Of a stretch of DNA of 64,000 nt, positions 49,401-56,593 are shown in pieces. The notes beneath the pieces are model-generated. The model ran no database searches. It had not been told where the DNA came from and saw only the letters and a list, made by a program, of their open reading frames with translations. A program made the position numbers and the translations under genes. Position 1 is the stretch's first letter; every line of letters starts with the position of its first letter. Origin of the DNA: Taeniopygia guttata (Eukaryota; Chordata; Aves; Passeriformes; Estrildidae); NCBI RefSeq assembly GCF_048771995.1, contig NC_133025.1:1426001-1490000 (forward strand), written 5' to 3'.

Positions 49401-52400
49401 TCCATGGGGAACACAGGGAAATAATTCATGGAAAACTGGGAACAGTCCATGGGGAACTGGGAATCATCCATGGGGAACTGGGAGTAATCCATGGGAAACT
49501 GGGAGTAATCCATGGGAAACTGGGAGTAATCCATGGGGAACACAGGGAAATAATTCATGGGAAACTGGGAATCATCCATGGGAAACTGGGAATCACCATG
49601 GGAACCTGGGAATTAGCCATGGAGAACTGGGAGTAATCCATGGGGAACACAGGGAAATAATTCATGGGAAACTGGGAATCATCCATGGGAAACTGGGAAT
49701 CACCATGGGGAACTGGGAGTAATCCATGGGGAACTGGGAGTAATCCATGGGGAACACAGGGAAATAATTCATGGAAAACTGGGAACAGTCCATGGGGAAC
49801 TGGGAGTAATCCATGGGGAACACAGGGAAATAATTCATGGAAAACTGGGAATAGCCCATGGGGAACTGGGAATCATCCATGGGAAACTGGGAATAATCCA
49901 TGGGAAACTGGGAGTAATCATGAAATACTAGGATAAAAGAGGGAATCATGGAATGACGATGACAGGGAATCACAGAATGGGGCACCGGCAAAAGAGAAAT
50001 CCACGGGAAAAAGGGAAATCCATGGGATGGGGGACAGGGAAAAATGGAAATCCATGGAATGGGAAAAACGGGGAAATCATGGAATGTGGGAATGGGAAAA
50101 GGGCAATGCCTGGAAAGTGGGACTGGGAGAAAGGGAATCCCTGGGATGTGGGAGCAGGAAAAGGGCAATCCTTGGGATGTGGGACTGGGAAAAAGGGCAA
50201 TCCTTGGGATGTGGGACTGTAAGAAAGGGAATCCCTGGGATGTGGGACTGGGAAAAAGGGCAATCCTTGGGATGTGGGAGCGGAAGAAGGGCAATCCCTG
50301 GGATGTGGCAATCCCTGGGATGTGAGAGTGGGAACAGGGAAATCCCAGGGATCCAGACAAGGGGAATTTCAGGAATATGGAAATGGGAGCAGGACGATCC
50401 CAGGGATGTGGGAATGGGAGCAGGGCAATCCCTGGGATGTGGGACTGGGAAAAAGGGCAATCCTTGGGATGTGGGGGCAGGAAAAGGGCAATCCCTGGGA
50501 TGTGGGATTGAGAAAAGGGCAATCCCTGGGATGTGGGATTGAGAAAAGGGCAATCCCTGGGATGTGGGAACGGGAGCAGGGAGATCCCTGGAATGTGGGA
50601 ATGGGATCAGGGCGCTCCCAGGGATGCAGGAATGGGATCAGGACACTCCCGGTACCTGGCTGCTGCCGGTGGCCTCGTGGCAGTCGTAGCCGGGCGAGGG
50701 GCCGGGGGAGCCGCTGGGGGCGCTCACGGGCAGCGCCCGCACCTTGCCCTGCACAGGAACATCCCAGTGTGGAAATATTCCCAAAAACACATCCCGGCGT
50801 GAGAATATTCCCAAAAACACATCCCGGTGTGAGAATATTCCCAAAAACACATCCCGGCGTGAGAATGTTCCCAAAAACACATCCCGGTGTGGAAATGTTC
50901 CCAAAAACACATCCCGGTGTGGAAATATTCCCGAAAACACATCCCGGCGTGAGAATATTCCCAAAAACACATCCCGGCGTGAGAATATTCCCAAAGACAC
51001 ATCCCGGCGTGAAAACATTCCCAAAAACACATCCCGGCGTGAGAATATTCCCAAAAACACATCCCGGCATGAGAATGTTCCCAAAAATCCATCCCGGCAT
51101 GGAATCGTTCCCAAAAATCCATCCCGGCACGACATTGTTCCCGAAAATCCATCCCAGCACAGGATCGTTCCCAAAAATCCATCCCAGCGTGGAAATATTC
51201 CCAAAAACCCATCCCGGCACGGAATCGTTCCCGAAAATCCATCCCAGCGTGGAAATATTCCCAAAAATCCATCCCAGTGTGGAAATATTCCCAAAAATCC
51301 ATCCCAGCACGGGATCGTTCTCAAATATCCTTCCCAACACAGAATCATTCCCAAAAATCCAACCAAGGATGGGAATCTATGGAATCATTCCCAAAAATCC
51401 ATCCCCAGCATGGGAATCCATGGAATTATTCCCAAAAATCCATCCCCAGCATGGGAATCCATGGAATTATTCCCAAAAATTCATCCCAAGGATGGAAATC
51501 CATGGAGTGCTTCCCTAAAATCCATCCAAAACATGGAAATCCATGGAATTCTTCCCAAAATTCCATCCCAAGGATGAAAATCCCAGGAATTATTCCTAAA
51601 AATCCATCCCAAGGATGGAAATCCATGGAATCAATCCCAGAAATCTATCCTAAGGATAGAAATCCAAGGAATTCTTCCCAAAAAAATCCATCCAAAGTAT
51701 AGAAATCCACGTAGTCCTTCCCAAAAATCCATCTAAAGGAATGAAATCCATGGAGTGCTTCCCAAAAATCCATCCCAAGCACGGAAATTCATGGAATCAA
51801 TCCCAAAAATCCATCCCCAGCAAAGGAATCCATGGAATCGATACCAGAAATCCATCCCAAGGATGGAAATCCCAGGAATTATTCCCAAAAATCCATCCAC
51901 ACAGCAGGAAGGGAAGGAAAAAAAAAACCCAAACAACCCCCAAACTTGCCAAAATTCCTGAAATTCCAAGGAAAAAATGGGATTTTGGAGTTGGATTTCC
52001 AGGCAATAAAGATTTGGGATTTACCTTGATGAGTTTACAGATGACAATAAATCCTGATTTTCCTTGGTGCCAAGGGCTGGCATGGAGGCAGTCGGAATAC
52101 TTGGAAATATAAACCCCTGGAAAACAAAAAAAATGGGAATTATCTGTCAGCAGGGGAAGGGGGAATTCTGGAATATTCCCAGAAAATCAGTTATTGGGTG
52201 ATAAAGGGTGTTAATATTCCCAGAAAATGAGGAATACTCCCAGAAAAATGATTACTGTTTCCAGAAAAATGAGAAATATGCCCAGAAAATTGGGAATATT
52301 GCAAGAAAATGAGAAATATGCCCAGAAAAATGAGGAATATTCCAAGAAAATGAGGAATATGCCCAGAAAATGAGAAATATTCCCAAAAAATCAATTATTG

Positions 52401-55400
52401 GGTGATAAAGGGTGTTAATATTCCCAGAAAATGAGAAATATGCCCAGAAAATTAGGAATATTCCAAGAAAATGAGAAATATTCCAAGAAAATGAGAAGTA
52501 TTCCAAGAAAATGAGAAGTATTCCAAGAAAAGAATAAATAGTCTGAGAAAAATGTGAAATATTCCCAGGAAATGAAAAATATCCCAAGAAAATCAGTTTT
52601 TGTGGGGACAAAGGTTGTTAATACTCCCAGAAAATGAGAAATATTCCAAGAAATTCAGGAATATTCCAAGGAAATGAGAAACATCCCCAGAAAATGAGGA
52701 AAATCCCCAAGAAATCAATTATGGGGCTAATATTCCCAGAAAAATGAGAAATTTTCCCAGGAATTGAGACATACTCCCAGAAAAAATGAGAAATATTCCC
52801 AGAAAACCAGGTTTTGGGGGACAAAGACTGCACATATTCCCAGAAAATGAAGAGTTGAAGGAATGCTGCCATTCCCTGAGGGAAATCCCATCCTGAAGGA
52901 GCAGGAAAAAAAGGGAATTTTCCAGGGATTTTTGCAACAAAACCCAGGAATTTTGACCTCTTGCCTTGACTTCGGAAGGAGTTTATTCCCAAAATGGGAA
53001 TTTGGAAGGAATTTTATTCCCAGAGTTGATATTTGGAAGGAGCTTATTCCCAAAATGGGAATATGAAGGAGTTTTGAAGGATTTTATTCCCAGAATGGGA
53101 ATTTGGAAGGATTTTAGAAGGAGTTTTATTCCCAAAATGAGAATTTGAAGGAATTTTGAAGGACTTTATTTTCAGAGTGGGAATTTGGAAGGAGTTTTAT
53201 GTCCAAAATGGGAATTTGGAAGTAATTTGGAAGGACTTTATTCCCAGAGTGGGAATTTGGAAGGAATTTGGAAGGAGTTTCATTCCCAGAGTGGCAATTT
53301 GGAAGGAGCTTTATTGCCAAAATGGGAATTTGGAAGGAATCTGGAAGCAGTTTCATTCCCAAAGTGGGAATTTGAAGGAATTTTGAAGGAGTTTCATTCA
53401 CAGAGAGGGAATTTGGAAAGAGTTTCATTCCCAAAATGGGAATTCGAAGGAGTTTTGATGGATTTTTATTCCCAGAGAGGATAACTGGAAGGAATCTGGA
53501 AGGAGTTTCATTCCCAGAATGGGAATTTGGAAGGAATTTTATTGCCAAAATGGGAATTTGGAAGGAATTTGGAAGGACCTTATTCCCAGAGTGGAAATTT
53601 GGAAGGAATCTGGAAGGAGTTTCATTCCCAGAATGGGAATTTGGAAGGAGTTTTGAAGGAGTTTATTCCCAGAGTGGGAATTTGGAAGGAGTTTTATTGC
53701 CAAAATGGGAATTTGGAAGGAATTTGGAAGGACCTTATTCCCAGAGTGGGAATTTGAAGGAATCTGGAAGGAGTTTCATTCCCAGAATGGGAATTTGGAA
53801 GGAGTTTTGAAGGAGTTTATTCCCAGAGTGGGAATTTGGAAGGAGTTTTATTGCCAAAATGGGAATTTGGAAGGAATTTGGAAAGACTTTATTCCCAGAG
53901 TGGGAATTTGGAAGGAATTTGGAAGGCGTTTCATTCCCAGAGGGGAAATTTGGAAGGAGCTTTATTGCCAAAATGGGAATTTGGAAGGAATCTGGAAGCA
54001 GTTTCATTCCCAAAGTGGGAATTTGAAGGAATTTGGAAGGAGTTTATTCCCAGAGTGGAGATTTTTTGGAAGGAGTTTCATTCCCAGAGTGGGAATTTGA
54101 AGGAATTTGGAAGGAGTTTCATTCCCAGAGTGGGAATTTGGAAGGAGTTTTATTCCCAAAATGGAAATTTCAAGGAGTTTTGAAGGATTTTATTCCCAGA
54201 GTGGGAATTTGGAAGGAGTTTCACTCTCAGAGTGGGGAATTTTGAAAGCAGTTTCATTCCCAGAGTGGGAATTTGAAGGAATCTGGAAGCAGTTTCATTC
54301 CCAGAGTGGGAATTTGAAGGAATTTGGAAGGAGTTTCATTCCCAGAGTGGGAATTTGCTGCTCCAGGTGGGATTTACCTTTGGCAGGGTCCCCCAGGGTG
54401 GAGATGTTGCTGCTGTTGACACGGAGCCCGCTCTGACACACCCGCTGGGCCTGCAAGGAACGGGAAAATTCCTCTTTTCCCACCTTTCTTCCAGGATTAA
54501 CTTCCAGGATATCAGAAATATTCCCAGGAAATCAGGTATTGGGTGATAAAGGGTGTTAATATTCCCAGGAAATCAGAAATATTCCCAGGAAATCAGGTAC
54601 TGGGTGATAAAGGGTGTTAATGTTCCCAGAAAATCAGAAATATACCCAGGAAATGAGGAATTTCAAGTAATTCCAAATTATTCTGAATAGTTTCACTGGC
54701 ACCAAGGAAAATTCCTTTTTCTCCAATTAGATCCATACCTAAAGTCCCTCAAGAGCTAAATAATCCCCAATCATCCCAAATAATCTCAAATCATCCCAAA
54801 GGACTCCAAAGAATCCCAAAGAACTCCAAGAATCCCAAGGAATTCCCAAATCATCCCAAAGAACTCCAAAGGATCCCACGGGCACAAAGGAAAATTCATT
54901 TTTATCCAATCAGATCCATCCCTAAAATCACCCAGGAGCCAAAGAATTCCAAAGAATCCCAAAGAATCCCACGGGCACTATGGAAAATTCCCTTTTTCTC
55001 CCATCCCAAACCCCCCAGGAGCTGCTCCCAGAGTTTTTCCCAGCAGGAATTTCCCTGGGAACAACCCCACTGAACCTCCTGGGTGTGATGGGACAAAAAG
55101 CAGGGATTGGATCCCAGATTTCCATGGAAAATCCCATTCCAGGTTACCTCCTCCTCCTTGTCAAAGAGCAGGAATGCAAAGGTCTCCTGCAGCTCCTCCT
55201 GGCTGTATCCTGCAGCTGCCTTGGCTCGTGCAAAAGCTCGGAGCTGTGAAAAAAATCCCAAAATTTTGGTCTCGGGGGATGCTGATCCCAGAAAAAAATT
55301 CTTTTCCCACTTTTTTTTTTTCAGGATTAGGGGAAAAAAGTAATCTGGCTCAACACAGCTGGGATAACAGCTGGATGTGGTTTAATTCCTTGAGATCCCA

Positions 55401-56593
55401 AAAAAATGAGGTGTGAGGAAAATGAAACATGACAGCAACAGGAGAAATCAGCAATGGGAATGGGATGAAGGGATCTGGAAAAGTGGGAATGTCGGGATTT
55501 TGGAAGTGGGAATGCAAGGATTTTGAAAGTGCAATGTGGGGATGAAGGGATTTTGAAAGTGGGAATTAAGGGAATTTGGAAAGTGGGAATTAAGGGAATT
55601 TTGAAAGTGGGAATGAGGGGATTTTAAAAATGGGAATGTGGGGATTTGAAAATGGGAATGAGGGGATTTGAAAAATAGGAATGAGGGGATTTGAAAAATA
55701 GGAATGAGGGGATTTTCAAAGTGGGAATTGAGAATTTTAAAAGTGGGAATGTGGGGATGAAGGGATTTTGAAAATGGGAATGAAGGGATGAAGGGAAGTG
55801 GGAATGAGGGGATTTAAAAAGTGGAAATGGGATGAAGGGATTTGAAAAGTGAGAATGTGGGAATTTTGAAAGTGGGAATGAAGGGATTTTGAGAGTGAGA
55901 ATTAAGAATTTTTAAAGTGGGAATGTGGGGATTAAGGGATTTTGAAAATGGGAATGCAGGGCTTTGAAAAGTGGGAATGTGGGGATTTGAGAAGTGGGAA
56001 TGTGAGGACTTTAAAAGTGAGAATGAAAGGATTTTGAAAGGGATTTCCAAAGTGGGAACAAAGGGATTTTGGAAGTGGAGATGGGATGAAGGGATTTCAA
56101 AAGTGGGAATGAAGAGATTTTTTAAAGTCCAGCCAGCTGGAAAAACAAAAAAGGTTAAAAGGAAAAGTGGAGACAGAGACATCCCAAAAATCCACCTTGA
56201 GGTCACTCAGCAAAACGCAACCCATGGACGGGAATTCCCCCAGTTCCAAAGGGATTTTGGAATTCCCAAGGCTCCAGGAATTTTGAGCACCATTGGCTGC
56301 ATGGATTTACTCTTGATGGGGATGGAAGGGGAAAAAAAAAAATTTGTGGAATTTCAAGAGGGAAAGGAAACAGAACTGGCAATACATCAGCATTCCCAGA
56401 GGTGTGCACTCCCAAAAATTCCCATTTTTCCTGGGATGGCTCACCTCGCTGAGGAAAAGCTCGTTTTCCACCAGGATGGCCCGGCTGTACTGGAATCCGT
56501 GCTGGGAGCCCGAGTGCAGCGAGGAGCTCTGCAGGAGCGCCACGGCCCGCTGCAGCAGGGAGCAGCCCGGCGGCTCGGGATCCCGCGGGGAGC
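19358..56593 (-). CDS. TASOR2: TASOR2 (FAM208B), TASOR-family nuclear protein, 22 coding exons in window, N-terminus missing
   Basis: TASOR2 is the paralogue of TASOR, the scaffold of the HUSH H3K9me3 silencing complex, and is reported to form an alternative HUSH-type complex. Exons in transcript order: 56593-56445, 55243-55148, 54450-54378, 52116-52025, 50748-50656, 48813-48698, 46736-46717, 45241-45130, 43217-43117, 42990-42887, 40999-40927, 39104-39030, 38355-37612, 37271-37035, 34164-32793, 30469-29917, 27881-23787, 22037-21918, 21763-21610, 21022-20917, 19947-19772, 19479-19358. All phases agree, giving about 2,927 residues from the first split codon. Residues 1-320 match the DUF3715 pseudo-PARP block ([56 protein letters not shown]). 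Around 1125-1185 is [29 protein letters not shown]. The C-terminus has [38 protein letters not shown] and AAPFRRCYW. It is longer than the human protein (about 2,430, from memory), largely from two coding satellites. Confidence 0.93.
19772..19947 (-). CDS. TASOR2: TASOR2 window exon 21
   Basis: Encodes [20 protein letters not shown], then [18 protein letters not shown], ending with one base of the Glu codon. Acceptor CTCTCAGCAG, donor ACAG|GTAAGG. Part of the conserved C-terminal PIN-like region of TASOR proteins. Confidence 0.92.
20917..21022 (-). CDS. TASOR2: TASOR2 window exon 20
   Basis: Encodes [20 protein letters not shown] and [14 protein letters not shown], with split Gly and Arg codons at its ends. 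Donor CTCAG|GTAACG. Confidence 0.92.
21325..21450 (+). mobile_element. CR1 3'-end fragment, forward
   Basis: Contains GTGTCCAAGGCCAGGCTTGG, AGCAGCCTGGGATAGTGAGA and CTTCCAACCTAAACCATTCC, the CR1 terminus. It lies in the TASOR2 intron between window exons 19 and 20. Confidence 0.85.
21610..21763 (-). CDS. TASOR2: TASOR2 window exon 19
   Basis: Encodes [20 protein letters not shown] and then [31 protein letters not shown]. Acceptor TTCCCCGAGCAG, donor TTGG|GTGAGT. Strong match to the family's conserved FAGVD-PE block. Confidence 0.93.
21918..22037 (-). CDS. TASOR2: TASOR2 window exon 18
   Basis: 40 codons, phase 0 to 0, encoding [20 protein letters not shown] and [20 protein letters not shown]. 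Acceptor CTGTGTTCCAG, donor ACG|GTGAGC. Confidence 0.93.
22155..22440 (+). mobile_element. CR1 3'-end fragments, forward (two joined pieces)
   Basis: At 22158-22205, GGCACGTGGGGACACGGCGG and CCTTGGCAGTGCTGGGAATG match one CR1 tail subfamily. From about 22245, GCAGCTGGGGCTGCCCCTGG to CCAAACCATTCCATGATTCT is a second tail. They are either two insertions in tandem or one rearranged copy. Confidence 0.85.
22590..23770 (-). repeat. CCATCC/CATCCCAATC satellite in a TASOR2 intron
   Basis: About 1.18 kb of short words (CATCCCAATCCATCCCCATC, CACCCCAGTTCATCTCAATC) with higher-order units of about 60-120 bases, and a run of pure CCAAT pentamers at 23660-23700. It ends about 15 bases from the donor of the big exon. 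Open frames of up to 504 codons in three frames are repeat artefacts. Confidence 0.95.
23787..27881 (-). CDS. TASOR2: TASOR2 window exon 17, the 4.1-kb central exon
   Basis: One open exon of 1,365 codons, phase 0 to 0. The acceptor is TTGGATTGTGTTTCAG and the donor GCCAAG|GTGGGA. The first part is acidic and Ser/Pro-rich, with low conservation. Residues about 1953-2297 (window numbering) are the Gly-Ser-Pro hexapeptide array. The last 250 residues are conserved: [84 protein letters not shown] see no internal intron. Confidence 0.92.
25003..26037 (-). repeat. Coding 18-nt satellite (hexapeptide GSP-x-x-x) in TASOR2
   Basis: About 55 in-frame copies of an 18-nt unit (plus strand GGCTCCTGGGGCTACCAT) encoding G-S-P-R/G-S/N-x, for example [12 protein letters not shown] and GSPGIH. 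A few junctions carry a 4-residue unit. Indels are whole codons, so the frame is kept. All other frames across it are also open because of the periodicity. Confidence 0.95.
28450..29890 (-). repeat. Satellite filling a TASOR2 intron (AGGAAAATCCTGCTCTTTTA)
   Basis: About 60 units of roughly 23-24 bases around TTAAGAGGAAAATCCTGCTC, with longer higher-order blocks (for example 28500-28740 resembles 28770-29040). It ends about 25 bases from the donor of window exon 16. Confidence 0.95.
29917..30469 (-). CDS. TASOR2: TASOR2 window exon 16
   Basis: Starts by completing Gly and then [32 protein letters not shown] and [20 protein letters not shown], a highly conserved family block. A Ser/Pro/Glu-rich tail with a duplicated GIPEE follows, ending at VTA. 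Acceptor TTCCCTTCCCAG, donor GCG|GTGAGT. Confidence 0.94.
30525..30860 (-). repeat. GAATTC-containing satellite
   Basis: Units such as CTGGGAATTCATCCCTGGA and CGTTCATCCCTGGGAATTCA, about 14-27 bases each. Most units contain GAATTC. The array starts about 55 bases from the acceptor of window exon 16. Confidence 0.9.
31030..31530 (-). mobile_element. CR1 fragment, reverse, about 500 bases
   Basis: Plus strand begins with the reverse-complement terminus GAATCATGGAATGGGTTGGG, then CAGGGACACCTCCCACTGTC and GACATTCCAGGGATCCAGGG. It continues inward to AGGTGGGGTCTCACCTGAGC, a CR1 3'-UTR/ORF-end landmark. Very similar to the copy at 41700-42070. Confidence 0.85.
31655..32705 (-). repeat. 15-base satellite (TTTATCCCAAGGTCC)
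   Basis: About 70 copies of a 15-base unit TTTATCCCAAGGTCC and variants (GAACC, GACCC, GTCCC endings; TTTACC and TTCACC starts). Since 15 is a multiple of three, every frame stays open on both strands, giving spurious frames of up to 585 codons. Confidence 0.97.
32793..34164 (-). CDS. TASOR2: TASOR2 window exon 15
   Basis: 458 codons. After [12 protein letters not shown] comes the 15-residue satellite (positions 34110-33530), then [66 protein letters not shown] and [20 protein letters not shown], ending at [10 protein letters not shown] with a split Gly. Acceptor GTTCCCTGCCAG, donor CACGG|GTAAGT. Confidence 0.94.
33530..34110 (-). repeat. Coding 45-nt satellite (15-residue unit) in TASOR2
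   Basis: 13 in-frame copies of a 45-nt unit encoding G/I-A/[14 protein letters not shown]. Copies differ mainly at the first two residues (GA, IE, GE, TE) and at one Met/Arg/Lys position, while NLHPMAIPS is nearly constant. The array is Pro/Met-rich, without Lys except once. Confidence 0.97.
34180..34800 (-). repeat. A-rich satellite next to the exon 15 acceptor
   Basis: Irregular units such as GGGAAAAATCCATTTAAAAG and GGGAAAAATCAATTTAAAAG. On the TASOR2 strand these are CTTTTAAATGGATTTTTCCC, so the pyrimidine tract of the window exon 15 acceptor is itself made of the repeat. Confidence 0.88.
35080..36850 (-). repeat. 200-base satellite, about nine copies
   Basis: Long tandem units of about 200 bases. 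Each carries TTTCTTACAG, TTTGGGATTTAGCAGGAGCC, GATGCTGGATGCACTCTGGG and CATGGCTCATCCCATTACGG in that order. Copies start near 35093, 35294, 35492, 35695, 35895, 36100, 36293, 36495 and 36687. Confidence 0.95.
36850..36895 (-). mobile_element. Short CR1-like scrap
   Basis: TTCCAGGCTGCTCCTGGCCT and GGACACTTCCAGGGATCCAG resemble a reverse CR1 tail. Too short to be certain. Confidence 0.4.
37035..37271 (-). CDS. TASOR2: TASOR2 window exon 14
   Basis: 79 codons, phase 1 to 1, encoding [20 protein letters not shown] then a Lys-rich stretch, [20 protein letters not shown]. Acceptor CCTGTCCCAG, donor AGCG|GTGAGA. Low complexity, placed by phase fit on both sides. Confidence 0.85.
37612..38355 (-). 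CDS. TASOR2: TASOR2 window exon 13
   Basis: 248 codons. Encodes [20 protein letters not shown] (family block), then [20 protein letters not shown], and a basic, nuclear-localisation-like [19 protein letters not shown]. Acceptor CCTTTCCCAG, donor AGAG|GTGGGT. The first codon (Val) is split with exon 12. Confidence 0.9.
38600..38965 (-). repeat. 32-base satellite
   Basis: About eleven units of GGATCCCACCAAACATCCCA + AACCTGCTCTGGAT. Each unit has a BamHI-like GGATCC. It ends about 65 bases from the donor of window exon 12. Confidence 0.93.
39030..39104 (-). CDS. TASOR2: TASOR2 window exon 12
   Basis: 25 codons encoding [20 protein letters not shown] and LSPR. Acceptor CCCTGTTTCTGGCAG, donor CGAG|GTAGGA. 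The VSLLALFLF hydrophobic block is conserved in the family. Confidence 0.92.
39105..40870 (-). repeat. GAAACCAGGTTTAGTTTGA satellite, first intron
   Basis: About 85 units of roughly 19-21 bases, GAGAAACCAGGTTTAGTTT and variants, with higher-order blocks of a few hundred bases (39590-39700 resembles 40270-40390). It begins directly at the exon 12 acceptor, whose tract CCCTGTTTCTGGCAG resembles the unit's reverse complement CCTGGTTTCT. Confidence 0.95.
40927..40999 (-). CDS. TASOR2: TASOR2 window exon 11
   Basis: Encodes [20 protein letters not shown] and ARED. Acceptor CTTTGTTGCAG, donor GATG|GTAAGG. Matches the family's KYL-DQG-LLTSSAL block. Confidence 0.95.
41200..41470 (-). repeat. Short satellite (AAATTCCAGCATCCTGGGAA)
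   Basis: About ten units of 25-28 bases: ACAAAATTCCAGCATCCTGG, GAAAACACCAAATTCCAGCA and variants. Confidence 0.85.
41700..42070 (-). mobile_element. CR1 fragment, reverse
   Basis: GAATCATGGAATGGGTTGGG at the start, then CATTCCAGGGATCCAGGGGC, GGCAATCCCAGCCCAGCCAG and CCATGGCTGCCCTCTGGCAG. A close relative of 31030-31530, same orientation. Confidence 0.85.
42887..42990 (-). CDS. TASOR2: TASOR2 window exon 10
   Basis: Completes Val and encodes [20 protein letters not shown] then [14 protein letters not shown]. The acceptor is TTTTCCCCCAG. A second AG 12 bases further in (TTTCAG|GGA) gives the wrong phase. Donor TTG|GTGAGT. Confidence 0.94.
43117..43217 (-). CDS. TASOR2: TASOR2 window exon 9
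   Basis: Encodes [20 protein letters not shown] and [13 protein letters not shown]. Acceptor TTTATCCCCTCAG, donor GAAG|GTGGGT. Confidence 0.95.
43335..43402 (+). mobile_element. Short CR1 tail scrap, forward
   Basis: CCAGGCTTGAAGCAATCTGA and TTAGGGGGAGGTGTCAGAAG resemble the CR1 words CTTGGAGCAACCTGGT and AGTGGGAGGTGTC. Confidence 0.5.
43495..44040 (-). repeat. GAAACCAGGTTTAGTTTGA satellite, second intron
   Basis: Same unit family as 39105-40870, here in the intron between window exons 8 and 9. From 43980 the unit drifts (GATAAGCCAGGCTCAGTGT) into the junction satellite that follows. Confidence 0.93.
44041..45129 (-). repeat. Satellite containing copies of the exon 8 end and its 5' splice site
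   Basis: About 13 units of 66-107 bases. Each carries CTCACTCACAGCTGGGCGGG (plus strand), which on the TASOR2 strand is CCCGCCCAGCT|GTGAGTGAG, the last exonic bases and the donor of window exon 8. Spacers are built from CACTAAGCCCGGCTCAGGG. Copies lie near 44092, 44164, 44235, 44321, 44388, 44473, 44546, 44617, 44723, 44828, 44896, 44967 and 45039. The genuine junction follows at 45130. Confidence 0.95.
45130..45241 (-). CDS. TASOR2: TASOR2 window exon 8
   Basis: Encodes [20 protein letters not shown] then [16 protein letters not shown] with a split Leu. Acceptor CCCCTCTCGCAG, donor CAGCT|GTGAGT. The W-x-GQL pattern and VPAQLP at the junction fit the family. Its 3' end is the template of the adjoining satellite. 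Confidence 0.93.
45290..46708 (-). repeat. C/A-rich satellite filling the intron between exons 7 and 8
   Basis: About 1.4 kb of A and C with almost no G or T on the plus strand: AACCCCAAACCCAAAAACC, CCACAACCCCAAAAACCCC, AAAGCACAAACCCAGAAACC. It occupies nearly the whole 1,475-base intron. The transcribed RNA would be GGGG/UUUU-rich, able to form G-quadruplexes. Confidence 0.95.
46717..46736 (-). CDS. TASOR2: TASOR2 window exon 7, a 20-nt micro-exon
   Basis: AGCGGAGCGGAACCACCAAG lies between the acceptor CTCTCTCTCCAG and the donor |GTGAGG, encoding AERNHQ plus parts of two codons. It is needed to join window exon 6 (phase 2) to window exon 8 (phase 1). Without it the frame breaks. Supported by phase and splice sites only. 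Confidence 0.8.
46770..48690 (-). repeat. AAGGACAAGAAGGAATCTCAGGGATGGG satellite
   Basis: About 65 units of 28-31 bases: GGACAAGAAGGAATCTCAGG + GATGGGGAGAA, preceded at 46770-47270 by a diverged AT-richer version (AAAAGGAATATTCAGAGATG). It ends next to the donor of window exon 6. Confidence 0.95.
48698..48813 (-). CDS. TASOR2: TASOR2 window exon 6
   Basis: Encodes [20 protein letters not shown] then [18 protein letters not shown] with a split Pro. Acceptor TTTTTCCCCAG, donor AGCCC|GTGAGA. The ERPRQVCPY core is the family signature. Fifteen bases in there is a strong cryptic donor, GAG|GTGAGC. Confidence 0.95.
48835..49930 (-). repeat. CATGGGGAACTGGGAGTAATC satellite
   Basis: About 45 units of 20-24 bases (CCATGGGAAACTGGGAGTAA), with a longer AACACAGGGAAATAATTCA variant at intervals. 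It contains the exon 6 look-alike at 49024-49056. Confidence 0.94.
49024..49056 (-). repeat. Copy of the exon 6 acceptor and first 15 coding bases inside the intron
   Basis: On the TASOR2 strand it reads CCCCAG|TACTACATGTACGAG|GTGAGTGGGG (exon-like part 49052-49038). It differs from the real exon start by two bases over 32: GTG to ATG at codon 3, and GTGAGC to GTGAGT, which makes a consensus donor. It would encode YYMYE in frame if used. Confidence 0.85.
49985..50640 (-). repeat. TCCCTGGGATGTGGGACTGGG satellite
   Basis: About 23 units of 25-30 bases: GGGCAATCCCTGGGATGTGG + GACTGGGAAAAA. It ends beside the donor of window exon 5. Confidence 0.94.
50656..50748 (-). CDS. TASOR2: TASOR2 window exon 5
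   Basis: 31 codons, phase 0 to 0: [20 protein letters not shown] then [11 protein letters not shown]. Acceptor GTTCCTGTGCAG, donor CAG|GTACCG. The GKV-R and YDCH positions match the family. Confidence 0.93.
50755..51905 (-). repeat. 30-base satellite (ATCCCGGCGTGAGAATATTC)
   Basis: About 20 clean 30-base units, ATCCCGGCGTGAGAATATTC + CCAAAAACAC, starting within ten bases of the exon 5 acceptor. They drift after 51100 into ATTCCCAAAAATCCATCCCAA units of 28-48 bases. Confidence 0.95.
52025..52116 (-). CDS. TASOR2: TASOR2 window exon 4
   Basis: Completes Gly and encodes [20 protein letters not shown] then [10 protein letters not shown]. Acceptor TTTGTTTTCCAG, donor [18 protein letters not shown] is a hallmark of the TASOR DUF3715 domain. 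Confidence 0.96.
52170..52850 (-). repeat. GAAATATTCCCAGAAAATGA satellite
   Basis: About 33 units of 18-22 bases around AATATTCCCAGAAAATGAG, with a longer block GGTGATAAAGGGTGTTAAT seen at 52197 and 52411, and again at 54541 and 54606. Confidence 0.92.
52975..54355 (-). repeat. GGAATTTGGAAGGAGTTTTATTCCCAGAGTG satellite
   Basis: About 45 units of 29-44 bases: TTCATTCCCAGAGTGGGAAT + TTGGAAGGAATTTGGAAGGAG. It runs to about 20 bases from the donor of window exon 3. Confidence 0.95.
54378..54450 (-). CDS. TASOR2: TASOR2 window exon 3
   Basis: Encodes [20 protein letters not shown] then DPAK. Acceptor CGTTCCTTGCAG, donor AAAG|GTAAAT. Matches the family's [14 protein letters not shown]. Confidence 0.96.
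54500..54960 (-). repeat. Mixed short repeats in the intron between exons 2 and 3
   Basis: 54520-54660 repeats ATTCCCAGGAAATCAG and GGTGATAAAGGGTGTTAAT, related to 52170-52850. 54740-54960 repeats AATCCCAAAGAACTCCAA-like units. Confidence 0.75.
55148..55243 (-). CDS. TASOR2: TASOR2 window exon 2
   Basis: 32 codons, phase 0 to 0: [20 protein letters not shown] then [12 protein letters not shown]. Acceptor TTTTTTTCACAG, donor GAG|GTAACC. The [19 protein letters not shown] block is diagnostic for the family. Confidence 0.96.
55450..56120 (-). repeat. GGGAATGAAGGGATTTTGAAAGT satellite
   Basis: About 28 units of 20-26 bases, GGGAATGAGGGGATTTGAAA and variants, within the intron between window exons 1 and 2. 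Confidence 0.92.
56445..56593 (-). CDS. TASOR2: TASOR2 window exon 1 (first coding exon found; not the N-terminus)
   Basis: Starts with two bases of a split codon, then encodes [40 protein letters not shown] and VENELFLSE. Acceptor CATTCCCTGTTTTCCAG, donor GAG|GTGAGC. The Y-x-x-A-x-L-V-x-NELF pattern opens the conserved DUF3715 region. It begins in phase 1, so at least one upstream coding exon is missing. Confidence 0.9.

Noticed and set aside
50755..51100. CRISPR-like regular 30-base repeats
   Set aside because: Units are directly tandem without unique spacers, in a vertebrate intron. This is an ordinary minisatellite.
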